From: Nemertoderma westbladi
Taxonomy: Eukaryota > Xenacoelomorpha > Nemertodermatida > Nemertodermatidae
Reading direction: 5' to 3'
Length of the DNA: 32,609 nt
NCBI GenBank assembly: GCA_032718475.1
Contig: JAUCBJ010000063.1
Span: forward strand, 1-32,609
Translations under genes and position numbers: made by a program
Part shown: in pieces, positions 1 to 9,993 of the stretch
Position numbering within the stretch: the first letter of the stretch is position 1
Layout of the letters: the number at the start of each line of letters is the position of its first letter
The notes under the pieces: model-generated
The model's database searches: none
The model's input: the letters and a program-made list of their open reading frames with translations, nothing else
What the model was told of the DNA's origin: nothing

Positions 1-726
1 ATACCAGAGGAAGATCAAACAGCATTTTAAAGTAAGCTCACTCAGTAACAGCATCCATCTATAACATACGTTCCTACTTATCTCCAAGTTCACTATATAT
101 TTCCCTACGGTTTTAAAGACAATCATTTTTTATACTTATATTTTATTATATTTTACATAATTATTATGCATAATAGGATGTAACGGTACTGTTCGCACAG
201 CAACTATCCTTAAAGTACAATTCAACTGTTCAATTTCATTGTACCTGATATCACTGTACTGTACAGTATCATTATACTAAACAGTAGTTACTGTACTTTA
301 GTAAAATATAATGAATAATGAATGCCCCTCCCATTAATGTAAGCCTAGCAACACATTAAAAATATACGTAGCCCAAGCATAATAGTAGTACCTCACCAAG
401 CAAGAAAACAAATCCCCTGGCAATAAAAGCAATGGATCACAAACTGATAATAGCTATCTACTTCACAATTGCATCAATAATACAGTAGTATTAATCCATA
501 AAATCATCCACGGTAAATCATCTGGGAATCTATAATACTCCTAATACCGCCTTATGATGGCGGCATTCTCGTGAATTTTTGATTTTTTCAAAATCAATCG
601 CAAATCGTGTCTACCAAAATATAAATAATGAACCACAATGTGGCCTTCCATATCCCCCCTCAGTAATAGAGAATAGAAGTATTTTCACACGTTAAAACAT
701 TAATTTTATAGGTTAAGTCCGTGACT
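1..726. other. AT-rich intergenic spacer
   Basis: I see no coding signal, RNA gene or clear repeat structure here. The stretch is AT-rich with stop codons in all frames and ends at the first terminal repeat of the transposon-like element beginning at 727. Confidence 0.6.
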
Positions 727-829
727 GGACAATTGCCCCCCGCACAATTGCCTCCGCGGAAATTGCCCCACGGACAATTCCCCATCAGAGACACTTATCC
801 ACCGGAAAATTACCCCCGATTAACATGGC
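727..829. repeat. Left cluster of GGACAATTGCCCC motifs
   Basis: Five degenerate copies of a roughly 15-20 bp motif lie head to tail: GGACAATTGCCCCCC, GCACAATTGCCTCC, GCGGAAATTGCCCC, ACGGACAATTCCCC and CCGGAAAATTACCCCC. This is a subterminal repeat cluster of the element at 727-2897. Such clusters are often transposase-binding arrays in DNA transposons; that role is inferred here. Confidence 0.7.
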
Positions 830-1185
830 AAAATGAATAATGTCGATCTTAAAACTATTTATTAAGTTTCTAGCTTGTTACAACAATAAAAATAAATTTT
901 ATATAGCTAATCCCCTTCCATATAATTTAAAAAAAAATTAATGTTTGGTTATTTATTTGCTCAATAATTCCGATATTTTAAAACTGAACTATTTCATTAC
1001 AATAAAAATAAAATCATAACGCACAGAATCCATTAAATTATGATATAAAAAAAGCCTTTGCTAGCATAAAGTCAATCAAATTCTTCTAGAAAAAAATCTT
1101 GGATATTATGAATAAAATGTTTACAAGTGGTGATCAAGATCAAGGTAATATTTGAACTGGAATTCCAGGAAACTGAAGGACACAG

Positions 1186-2371
1186 TACTACTACTACTAC
1201 TAAGTCGAGCGAACCCGGACAGTGGAAATGAGATCTTTCCAGGCTTCCCGATTCTCTATAGTTGTCGCAATTGCGTTTCTCCCAAGTTCAGTATCCCTTT
1301 CAAGTTGATCTATATATGTTATGGCCGGTCGTCCACGACTACGCTTTCCATGAGTTGGTTGCCAGAAAAGTAGATTTGGTATGACCTCGTCTTTACTTCG
1401 CCAGCAGTGCCCACTGAATCTTAATCTGCGTTCACGGAGGGTGGTTGATACAGGTAGTATTGTACCATAAAGCTCGGCGTTTGTCATGTGTTATCTCCAG
1501 CTGATGTTTAGGGCTGCCCTTAGTAGTCTTGTGTAGCAACCATCAATTCGTTGTTCAAGTGATTTAGTCATTGTCCAGGTCTCACCCCCGTATAAAAATA
1601 AACTTTCCACTGTGGCTCGAAATAACTTAGTCTTCAGGTGCCTGGAGAGATCTGATTTCCAGATGGTATCCATTTTTGATAGAGCTACCCAAGCCTTTGC
1701 TTTCCTAACTTCTATGTCCTTTTTGCTACTCTCTATCCATGATCCAAGGTACTGGAAGTCATCAACCTTCCTTAGTTGATTATTATCTATCAATGGTTGT
1801 CAAGTTTCCATCAACATTAAAGGTCATGAATTCGGTCTTGGTAGCATTTATATGCAATCCAACCTCCTTAGCAGCCCTCTCCACTTTATTTAGAAGAAGC
1901 TGTGCATCTGATAGCGTATTAGAGAGCAGTGTGATGTCATCCACAAAGTCGGTGTCTGTGACTGTAGTTGCCGGATATCTACTACTTCTGCGTTCTTGCA
2001 TCTGTTAAGCGTATTAGAGAGCAGTGTGATGTCATCCACAAAGTCGGTGTCTGTGACTGTAGTTGCCGGATATCTACTACTTCTGCGTTCTTGAAGTGTG
2101 AATCCCAGATCTTCACCCTTTGTGGCCGTCCTCATTGCGTAATCCAGCACAATTACAGTACAAATAGTAACGGTGCTAATGTGTCACCTTGCAGTACGCC
2201 AGCCAGGATTGAGAAAAACTCAGTATCACCATCTGGTGAAAGTACCTGTGCTTCTGTGTCACAATATAACAATCCAATGCCAGCAACAATTACTTCTGGT
2301 ATTCCATAAGCTCTTAGTATTTCAAGTATTTTACCTCTATGGATGGAGTCGAATGCCTTCTTGAAGTCCAC
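1186..2371 (-). pseudogene. 5'-truncated APE-type LINE, copy 1: RT C-terminal half and tail
   Basis: Read on the minus strand, this encodes the second half of a non-LTR reverse transcriptase. In order: DFKKAFDS (RT motif A) at about 2350-2371, GVLQGDTLAPLLF at about 2170, the catalytic box FVDD near 1950 (present twice because of a duplication), the thumb region, and a C-terminal segment with RRLRFSGHCWRS and RGRPAITYIDQL at 1200-1487. The 3' end is a (TAG)n microsatellite tail (1186-1202 on the plus strand as CTA repeats), typical of RTE/CR1-like LINEs. The 5' part (endonuclease and fingers) is missing, as expected from incomplete reverse transcription. Stops and frameshifts make it dead. 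It is closely similar to the copy at 7909-10880. The clade is not resolved. Confidence 0.85.
1914..2093. repeat. 95-bp tandem duplication inside LINE copy 1
   Basis: The 85 bp at 1914-1998 are repeated identically at 2009-2093, a 95-bp period. A short shared sequence (TTGCATCTG-like) at the joint suggests slippage or microhomology. The duplicated piece contains the RT catalytic motif. Since 95 is not a multiple of 3, it shifts the frame. LINE copy 2 lacks the duplication, so it arose in this copy after or during insertion. Confidence 0.9.
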
Positions 2372-2792
2372 TGACTACTGGCTACTGACCTAGAGCAAAA
2401 ACGGCTCTAACGATTTTAATGAAATTTTGCATGGACCATGAAAATAGATTTATATGGGTACTTGTGAAATCGCGGTTTAAATTGAAACATCTCACATTGA
2501 AATATATTTAAATCTGTTATAATAATATTATAATTGTTGTATTTAATTAATATCGTGTCTTACATTAAACAGTGTAAATTGTTAATCGCGGTTTACATTG
2601 AAACTTCTCAGCTTGTTTTATTTGTTACAAAAATAAGAATGAATTTGTCTTACTTCTTGTGCGCGATTGTATTGAATTCATGACAACTGCTGTTATTATT
2701 ATATTAATCAATTGACACCAATTGACACAATTGACAATCAACCTTGTTAATGTTTACGGTTGTTGGTTGTTTGGTTTGTATGAATAGGATAT

Positions 2793-2897
2793 CGGTGAGC
2801 AATTATCTGGGAGGCAATTGTCCGGGGGAAAAACGAGCAGAGGGGTGGGTCAGGTGGCAATTATCCATGGGCAATAGACCAGGGGGGGCAATTGTCC
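2793..2897. repeat. Right cluster of GGGGCAATTGTCC motifs
   Basis: Degenerate copies of GGGGCAATTGTCC (for example GAGGCAATTGTCC, GGTGGCAATTATCC, GGGCAATAGACC, GGGGGGCAATTGTCC) lie in the orientation opposite to the cluster at 727-829. They mark the other end of the same element. Confidence 0.7.
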
Positions 2898-2937
2898 TAC
2901 TTCCGGTTAGGACAATATATTGCGTGACTTGATTTGC

Positions 2938-3235
2938 ACACAGATATCCCCATTGGTCCCCAGATATCCTCTCCTTCGCTGAACTCAAAACTGCAGAAAG
3001 GATCATCGAGACCAATCGTGCCAGTAGAGTAGATGGCGTGCCCCCTGCATTCCTGAGTGTTTGGAGCTCATTCACCCCATTCCCATTAATATGCCCCTGT
3101 ATAAGACAAAGATAGCCCTCAAAAAATGAAAACAAATAAGTTGGTCCCTGTCCCAAAGAAAGGCTACCTAATAACCTATGGATGGATCTTTTGGTGGAAT
3201 CTCGATTGATATTGAGAGTTGGAAGGCATGAGGAT
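2938..3235 (+). pseudogene. Degenerate LINE reverse transcriptase remnant (weak)
   Basis: Plus-strand translation gives SFAELKTAERIIE, then RVDGVPPAFL and, in another frame, LVPVPKKG. These resemble the RT segment that runs from the KA.GpDGvP box to the vvPipKkG box of Jockey/CR1-like LINEs. Spacing is roughly right, but several frameshifts and stops intervene. It lies just outside the 727-2897 element. The family assignment is tentative. Confidence 0.35.
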
Positions 3236-3682
3236 GGTAAGGTGTCCCCAGCGAAAATTATAATAGTATGAAACCACTTATTTATAGGTTGCCAATATAT
3301 ACATGTATCCCAATAACAATAAACAATTTATTGATTAAATCAAATAAATATTACCGCCAGTCCTTATGAGTTACGACGCTGTTTATTGGCTTATGACGCG
3401 GCATAATAAATCTACCTCCCAGCATTATACATTAGCTGTGACATACTGTAAAGTAAGTTAGTGACCAAAGCTAGCAATTAATATAGTTGATGGACAGGTG
3501 AAAACACTACTAATTAATATCAGTATTCTCCCTGCAGCTGTACTATACCGGTACCAACTTTTAGCGAGCCAGTGTAGGCCTACCAATACTATAGTGGCTA
3601 GTGTAGGGGGTGCGCCGGTGCGTGTAAATGTATTGTGCGAACTCTTAGTAAATACAGGGTTCCTAATTTTGGGCGAATTAAT
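3236..3682. other. Spacer without gene
   Basis: AT-rich sequence. Short open frames on both strands around 3458-3760 overlap each other and have no recognisable domain. I see nothing else to annotate. Confidence 0.5.
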
Positions 3683-3716
3683 TATGTATGTATTATTACG
3701 TAATAATACATACATA
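3683..3716. repeat. Perfect 34-bp palindrome
   Basis: The sequence reads TATGTATGTATTATT, then ACGT at the centre, then the exact reverse complement of the first arm. There is no spacer, so it can form a cruciform in DNA or a hairpin in RNA. It could be a slippage-prone AT palindrome or a remnant of a transposon end. Confidence 0.9.
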
Positions 3717-3910
3717 AAAAATACATATAAGTAAAGTTTTTTATTCCAAAATTGTAACATTAATCAACGCCGTTAGTATCAACAGCGAGTTGTTATTTAG
3801 CACTTAACAACTTTAGAGGACATTACAGCATTGTATTTGTATTGGCCTGTACATTTAGTATTGTATTTGGTGTTATTGTTTACGTGACGACGCATGACGA
3901 CGTTAAGTAA

Positions 3911-4112
3911 TTTTCCTGCATTGATCACTATAGCAAAGGTTTTATCAGAGACTTACAACCCACAAACTACAAAAAAATATAGAATCAGGACATTTAGCCT
4001 AAAATTAGTACAAAGCCACTATGGCCATCAAAATTAAACAAACATAAAATATAAAATAAACAAAAACTAAGTCTCTGATAAAACCTTTGCTATAGTGATC
4101 AATGCAGGAAAA
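3911..4112. mobile_element. MITE with 45-bp perfect TIRs
   Basis: The 45 bp at 3911-3955 (starting TTTTCCTGCATTGATC) are the exact reverse complement of 4068-4112. They enclose 112 bp of AT-rich non-coding sequence. Total length is 202 bp with no ORF, the classic form of a miniature inverted-repeat element. The identical ends suggest recent activity or gene conversion. A sibling lies inverted at 4670-4819. I do not see an unambiguous target-site duplication, so I do not name a superfamily. Confidence 0.85.
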
Positions 4113-4669
4113 CCCCAAAGTCAGTAATGTTGGTTAATTACGTTTAATGTATGAGTGTATAGAGCAATCTGCAACATTACTGCATTGTGTTTAAAATCTA
4201 TTAATGTTTTTACTGTTTGCGTATGCCCTGGCGACCTCACAGTATTGATGCACCGTGGGTATTGGGTCCATGGGTATTACTGATTTATCAACAGTGTGGG
4301 TTCAAAGTTCTAAGGTCAGATGTCTGTGGGGATAATTGGTAACTGAGTTGATTGGTGCGATTAACTAGGTCGTGGGTGCAGTATAGATAGGTACTGGCTA
4401 ATTCTTTTACCCAGCTGATGAGGTGTCGGAGATTAGCAGTCTCTGTGGTCTTCAGACACCGAAACGCAACCATATTTTCGATAAATTAATTATTTTTTGC
4501 TTTTGCTCCATTTCTTTTTTGCGGCGGCAAAATGCCATATATTTTCTTACATAATATAGGCTTAGTTATGTGCAGTAAACTACCGGTATCATTTAGTGTA
4601 AGATGGGTAGGATTAAGGTGGGGTTGTGAAACACACCTGTGTGTTGAGCAGTTTATTATGTTTGGTTTT

Positions 4670-4819
4670 TTGTTTTTGTTTATTTTATAATGTATGTTTG
4701 TTTGATTTTGATGGCCATAGTGGCTTTGTACTAATTTTAGGCTAAATGTCCTGATTCTATATTTTTTTGTAGTTTGTGGGGTGTAAGTCTCTGATAAAAC
4801 CTTTGTTATAGTGATCAAT
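4670..4819 (-). mobile_element. Truncated, inverted copy of the 3911-4112 MITE
   Basis: This matches the reverse complement of the interior of the first MITE (GATGGCCATAGTGGCTTTGT at 4709 onwards) and one terminal repeat (AAGTCTCTGATAAAACCTTTG at about 4786-4806). The other terminal repeat is missing and the surviving end breaks off in CAATATTG rather than CAATGCAGG. It diverges from the first copy by several substitutions and small indels. A minus-strand open frame across it (4486-4830) is incidental. Confidence 0.8.
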
Positions 4820-6159
4820 ATTGACTTCAAAGCTGTTTTATTGACTCTGTCACCAATCGGTTATTCCGTTGCTTCCCACATATTGAACACAAAATAATTG
4901 TAGATTGTCCTCCCAAATAATGTTCTTACAGAGATCGTGTTCTTCTCATGCGTTAAATTCCATCGTCATATACAAATATATCCGAGAAAAGCTACTCGTG
5001 TGCGCATTAATAAAATTCGAGCAGTTTTTAGTTTTGCAATTGTTCATCTGTTTTTAACATTTTTTGGAAAAAACAGTGCTTTTTTGAAAACTTTAAAATT
5101 ATTTTGAAAAATAGCGGTATTTTCCTTTAAAAGTACGAAACAATAATTCTGCTGGAATTTTTTTAACGTAATCGGCCATGCTGATTAAAAAAAAACAGGT
5201 TACATCTTCTGAAAATAAAGCATAACAAAGGAGATAGATTTTACGTCAAAAAAAGAAATTTTGGCTTTGGCCGCTAAGGGGCGTCAAAAATTAGATTTTA
5301 TTTGAAAATATTACAATTCAATATAGTCCACCCAAAATGTATCTTACATCAGTATGCATTAGCACGATACAGTGCAGTTTGTGCAACTTCACCTATATGT
5401 ATATATGTTTCTTTTTAATAAATAAAATCTGTCTACGAATTTTAAAAATAATGACTTTAGAATAATAATCATAATGATTTTAATTAATTATGATTTTAGA
5501 ATGGATTTTGTACATCGCGTTATTCTAATTAATGTTACAAGTTGTAATGTGCAGTCGTTAGTAACAGGTTAGTGGTGGCGCTTTCTATTAATACATGAAA
5601 CTTGACTTCATAATTATGTATTTGCGACCAGTATTGACCAGACCAGTAAATGCGCTGGTGTGGAGATTCTTGTCATTTGCTGGGAACTTGTGCAACCGGG
5701 TGTGTATGTATGAATATTATTCTATTAGCGGTTTTCACTAAAATCACAACATACCGTCACAAATCTGTCTTTAGGGCCACATGAGGCCATCGCAGTAACG
5801 TTCCATGTATTCTTGGAAAAACGCATGAGAAATGTCATCGCTAATGGTTGATTTAAACTTATGACTGACGGTTTAGATTGAAGATGTTATAAGCTTTACA
5901 TTACAATTCCTATTCTTCAAAACAATAAACAATCCTGTTTTACGACCTCAGTTGTCATTTCCTTCCCATCGATTGTTAGTATTCGGCCAATGGATGTTGA
6001 GAAAGCAGGTGTTCGGGAGCAGGGCGGAAATTTGTGCTAGTCATGGTACCGTTACTCGTACACTACGCACTCAACTCATTGATTTATTCGAATGTGAAGG
6101 ACGGCATATATATATATTTATTGAGAATATCAGATAATTATGCACATCACATACTCAAA
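4820..6159. other. AT-rich spacer without gene
   Basis: No coding domain, RNA gene or clear repeat was recognised. A short plus-strand open frame at 5952-6137 has no identifiable motif and lies just before a degenerate LINE fragment. Confidence 0.5.
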
Positions 6160-6706
6160 TTATCAAGATGAATTTAATTTAAGTTGATCTCGATAGCTGC
6201 AAAGCTATACAATAGTTATTTTAAATCGCATGGATCCCATTAAGAGACTGCTACGTGAAAAATCAGAATGGGTTCTGTAAAAGTCGTGGGACCATGGAGC
6301 CCATTTTGGAATTTAGAAAGATAATTGATAAAAGATAGACAGACATCTGACTGTTATCATCTTATGTTCTTCTTGTTAGCATCTTCAAGGCCTTCAATTC
6401 AGTCTCCCGCTCACGTATTTCATTATGTTGGATTCTTGATGAAATTATTGCAGCAATCGGACAGCAATGTGTCTACTGTAGATCCATTCGAAGTGCTATG
6501 GGCGGGGAGTCCTCCAGTGTGACACACTTGCTCCATTCTTATTCATAATTGTGGGTGAGTATGTTCTACGCATGTCCTTAGATCACCATAATGACGATGT
6601 GGTGATGATAACACCACCTACTGGCTCCAGAAGTCAAGGAAATCCAGCCAAGTACCTAACTGATCTAGACTTTGGTGATGGCTTAGGAGTATTCTCAGAA
6701 TCAATA
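6160..6706 (+). pseudogene. LINE reverse transcriptase fragment, plus strand
   Basis: Across several frameshifts the plus strand gives RT motifs in the correct order: ISIAAKLYN (about 6187), QNGFCKSRGTMEPIL (about 6264), FKAFNSVSRSR (motif A region, about 6385), a degraded LHSYS/FIIVGEYVLRMSLD segment (about 6530-6580), and YLTDLDFGDGLGVFSES (about 6650-6705), which is the catalytic F.DD box changed to FGDG. The catalytic aspartate is lost and stops are frequent. It differs from the two minus-strand LINE copies in the window. It ends abruptly where the BEL/Pao fragment begins, so the 3' part is gone. Confidence 0.75.
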
Positions 6707-6707
6707 T

Positions 6708-7475
6708 GTTATCTGCCAAGCAAATGTAGATATCGCTGTGGTTGGTCTATTCCAGGATTTCTCCGACCTAGTTAGCGACGAAGGCGTGGAATTTACATTT
6801 AGTTGAGTGGAACCACTGCAAACCCATGGTAGAGCCAGTCCAATAGGAACAGTTCTTTAAGGGGATCGTTAGCTCAGTTTTAATCGTGTGCATTAGCCAG
6901 ACGGCGAGCACGGTGCCACTCAACTCGAGGCACAGAATAGACTAGACAGCGGGCAAACCAGACATACCTTGATGCGGGACAGAGCGAAGGAAGCCGCGAT
7001 GGATCCGTCCCACTATACATATCGGATGTAAGCGACTGACCCATAGCCAGCCTCAGGCGCATCTGCAAATACATGTAGCTGGGTGGAACTCCCGATGGGG
7101 TGGGCCATGTGATAGCAGCGAGAGATGGCAACAATAGCGAGGGAGGCGAGGCTATTTAGCCACAGTTTCCAGCATTCTAGAACGCCCGTGGATATCTGCT
7201 CGTCCCAGCCGATATCCTGGCACCACAGTTCCTGCTAATCAGTTTGCCAGTCAACAGGAGTGGGGCGAGGACACCCAACGGATCGAACACCGAAGCGATC
7301 TGGCATAGGACGTTCCGTTTTGTAGAGTCCCAGTTCAGCATGTCAGTTTAGAAACCGAACTTGTCGCACTCGCAGTCCCACTTTACTCCAAGGGCTCTCT
7401 CAACCAGTAGACTCTCCATGGATAGATCGAAGAATGGGCGAGATAGCGATGTTAGTGCGATGGATGAGAGGACTG
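6708..7475 (-). pseudogene. BEL/Pao LTR-retrotransposon pol fragment (RT connection and RNase H)
   Basis: On the minus strand the order is typical of Pao-type pol. LLVERALGVKWDCECDKFGF (about 7350-7410) is followed by one stop and then, in the same frame, CQIASVFDPLGVLAPLLL (about 7250-7310), the hallmark connection motif. After a +1 shift come ELWCQDIGWDEQIS and LHVFADAPEAGYG (about 7050-7090), the RNase H start with its conserved aspartate. Further on come YWTGSTMGLQWF and FHAFVAN*VGEILE, the next RNase H segment, ending near 6708. Protease, the RT catalytic core, integrase and LTRs are absent. Few lesions are visible, so it is a moderately young dead fragment. It abuts a LINE fragment at 6706 and a gypsy fragment at about 7475. 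Confidence 0.8.
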
Positions 7476-7908
7476 TTTTAATCCGACCAGAAGGCATCCG
7501 TATGAAGTACTTCCATTTGGGGTTTGACGCTACAATGACCCCATTGCTGTACCAACGCTTTGGTTCTGGACCCGCACAGGGATCCCTACCATTAGGGGGG
7601 TAGGGGCTCTGCACCACGATTGTAGGTCGCCGCCTGTGACTCGAGGAGCGAGGGCACTGCCTGTTCGAGCTCATTGCGAGTCATTTGGTTGTTGGCGAGG
7701 AAAGCCCGGCTATGTTTTGGTACATGAGTGCGTATCAGGTGGCCAAACAGGACCTGGTCCAGCGACTTTCCATGGGCATGGGGGGTAGTTGTGGAGTTTC
7801 AGGAGCCCCCCCTGGAAGGACGGTTAGTCCAGTGTCCCAACAGTCTTAGTGAGTATCACCTTGAGTGCTTTTACAGTGGACTCTGTGAGGCCATTACTCT
7901 GGAGTATT
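7475..7908 (-). pseudogene. Ty3/gypsy integrase C-terminal fragment
   Basis: The minus strand encodes QSNGLTESTVKALKVIL (about 7850-7900), matching the end of the integrase catalytic core with its glutamate. Next comes a region reading HAHGKSLDQVLFGHLIRTHVP (about 7720-7780), the ..G.SPaqlLfGR.lRt box. TYNRGAEPLPPL with PVRVQN (about 7565-7635) follows, and, one frame over, WYSNGVIVASNPKWKYFIRMPSGR (about 7485-7555), the beta-barrel C-terminal domain. This order is that of Ty3/gypsy elements of the K02A2.6-like kind. Everything upstream of the core end is missing. Its last frame continues without a stop into the BEL/Pao fragment. Confidence 0.75.
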
Positions 7909-8166
7909 CTGTATATGTTATGGCCAGTTGTCCACGACTACGCTTTCCATGAGTTGGTTGCCAGAGAAGTAGATCTGGTATGTCCTCTTATTTACTTCGC
8001 CAGCAGTGCCCACTGAATCTTAAACTGTGTTCACGGAGGGTGGTTGATACAAGTGGTATTGTACCATAAAGCTCGGCGTTTGTCATGTGTTGTCTCCAGC
8101 TGATGTTTAGGGCTGCCCGTAGTAGTCTTGTGTCGCAATCATCAATTCATTGTTCAAGTGATTTAG
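7909..8166 (-). pseudogene. LINE copy 2: C-terminal domain, cut short
   Basis: This is the nucleotide counterpart of 1313-1560 in copy 1. It encodes, with frameshifts, the region around LRERRLRFSGHCWRS and HGKRSRGRP. Homology stops near 7908, where the sequence switches to the gypsy integrase fragment. Confidence 0.7.
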
Positions 8167-8810
8167 TCAGTGTCCAGGTCTCACCCCCGTATAAAAAATA
8201 CATTCCACTGTGGCTCGAAAGAACTTAGTCTTCAGGTGCCTGAAGAGATCTGATTTCCAGATGGTATCCATTTTTGATAGAGCTACCCAAGCCTTTGCTT
8301 TCCTAACTTCTATGTCCTTTTTGCTACTCTCTATCCAGTACTGGAAGTCGTCAACCTTCCTTAGTTGATTATTATCAATGGTTGTCAAGTTTCCATCAAC
8401 ATTAAAGGTCATGAATTCGGTCTTGGTAGCATTTATATGCAATCCAACCTCCTTAGCAGCCCTCTCCACTTTATTTAGTAGTACCTGTGCATCTGCTAGC
8501 ATATTAGAGAGCAGGGCGATGTCATACGCAAAGTTGGTGTCTGTGACTGTAGTTGCGAGATATCTACTACTTCTGCATTCTTGAAGTGTGAATCCCAGAT
8601 CTTCACCGTTTGTGGCCGTCCTCATTGCATAATCCAGCACAAGTACAAATAGTAATGGTGCTAATGTGTCACCTTGCAGTACGCCAGCCAGGATTGAGAA
8701 AAACTCAGTTTTACCAACCATTTGGTGAGAGTATTTGCGCTTCTGTGTCACAATATACCAATCCAATGCCAGCAACAGTTACTTCTGGTATTCCATAAGC
8801 TTTTAGGATT
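8167..8810 (-). pseudogene. LINE copy 2: RT palm, thumb and following region
   Basis: A 202-residue open frame (8167-8775) carries GVLQGDTLAPLLFVLVLDYAMRTA, then the catalytic box mutated from FVDD (copy 1) to FAYD, then NATKTEFMTFNVDG and the thumb region ending at ATVECIFYTGVRPGH. Together with the missing motif A, this RT has lost both aspartate boxes. A small deletion relative to copy 1 removes the LGS of YLGSWIESS. Confidence 0.8.
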
Positions 8811-9290
8811 TTAGGATTTTTTTTTTTTTTTTATTCTTTTACTTAATTCCTTCAGTCTCCGTAGTGCAAGTATCTGAGCTATTGTTGATCTACTTGGTCG
8901 AAATCCGTTTTGGCTCTTACGCAGTATTTTCTCTATATGAGGCCTAATCCTATATAGAAACATTTTATTGTATATTTTGGCAGCTACCACAAGCAGACAG
9001 ATCCCACGATAGTTTGTTGGTATGCCGAGGTCTCCTTTCTTGGGGAGAGGCTTTAGTTGACCTTTAGTCCAAATTGGTGGTGGCTTTTCCCCTTTTAACA
9101 TCCGGTTGCAAACATTCAATAATGGTCTGTTTAGCACTCCGGTTTTCCATACCTCCGCAGGGATTTCATCTAATCCACTCGCTTTATTATTGGACATGCT
9201 TTTAATGCTTCTTTGGAGTTCGACAGGTGTGAAGTCCCCTGTTTCTATAGGTAGTGTCTTGTCTTATATTTTCCTTGTAGGGCTGTCCTC
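8811..9290 (-). pseudogene. LINE copy 2: RT fingers and early palm
   Basis: The minus strand encodes NNKASGLDEIPAEVW, then LKPLPKKGDLGIPTNYRGICL and SQNGFRPSRSTIAQILALRRL, RT motifs 0 to 2 in order and in one frame (8811-9197). The segment that should follow, containing motif A (DFKKAFDS in copy 1), is missing. In its place is a poly-T tract at 8817-8832 that on the minus strand gives KKKKK. Catalytic motif A is therefore deleted. Confidence 0.8.
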
Positions 9291-9311
9291 GATGTTTGGT
9301 GGCTGCCCAAG

Positions 9312-9993
9312 CTAGTTGCTGAAGTGTTTTTTCCACTTCCCAACATGTTCTTCAGGACTATCGGCTTTGAGTCGCCCCTTTGCACAACTTTTCCGACCAG
9401 ATACCTCAGGTAAATCTTGATTGTTGCTGTATGTGAGCAGTTGAAATTGCTTCAATTTTACCCTGTATGTACTTTTCCTGGCTGATGTTGTAGGCCAATT
9501 TAAGATCATCCTTAGCTTTCTCAACCTTTTCGGTTGTTGGCTGTTCGGTTTTAACTTTGTAGGCTATCTTAAGATCTTCTCTCTTACAACTAACCTCCGA
9601 GTTTTGCCATGGCACATACTGTTTTCGTTTGGGTTTCTGGGGGATATGCCTCTTAGCTGATTCCTTGTGGGCTATTATTTTATTCTGGTATATTGAATCG
9701 GTGGACTGGTCTTCATCCATTGACTGAAGTGCTTCAAAGCGGTTTTGAACTTCTACTGTGTAAGCATCCTTTACAGCATTGTCAGTTCTGAGTTTCTCCC
9801 AGTCATAGTTGATTTGCTTGCTTGTCCTGGGTTTGCTGGCTCTCAAACTGAGTCTGATCTCTGCAGTCACAATTCTGTGGTCCGAACCAATTAGGTTTAA
9901 TGAGCTGTATGCCTCACAGTTGGTCATGCTGTTTCTCCACTTTTTGTTTATGTAATCCAGTTGTGCTTTGGTTCCATTAGGGTATTGAAAGGT
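9312..9993 (-). pseudogene. LINE copy 2: end of endonuclease and linker
   Basis: Downstream of the TAG at 9994 the same frame reads to GSDHRIVTAEIRL, carrying the conserved SDH of the endonuclease, then a lysine-rich linker between endonuclease and RT (9406-9927). A frameshift near 9406-9430 moves the reading to the frame at 9312-9524, which holds EEHVGKWKKHF, the usual pre-RT segment. A further stop follows at about 9312. Confidence 0.75.

Larger units (their letters stand above)
727..2897. mobile_element. DNA-transposon-like element with 15-bp TIR, holding a nested LINE
   Basis: The outer ends are a perfect 15-bp inverted repeat: GGACAATTGCCCCCC at 727-741 and its reverse complement at 2883-2897. 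Each end carries a cluster of degenerate copies of the same motif (727-829 on the left, about 2793-2897 on the right), and the two clusters are in opposite orientation. The interior is AT-rich and includes a direct repeat (ATCGCGGTTTA at about 2470 and about 2585). No transposase ORF is visible, so this would be a non-autonomous element. A minus-strand LINE occupies 1186-2371. I see no clean target-site duplication, so the exact ends are an inference and the superfamily is unknown. Confidence 0.6.

Noticed and set aside
2803-3156. 117-residue minus-strand ORF
   Set aside because: Opposite strand of the weak LINE remnant and of the transposon end cluster.
4486-4830. 114-residue minus-strand ORF
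   Set aside because: Overlaps the truncated MITE and AT-rich flank; no domain and no splice or codon support.
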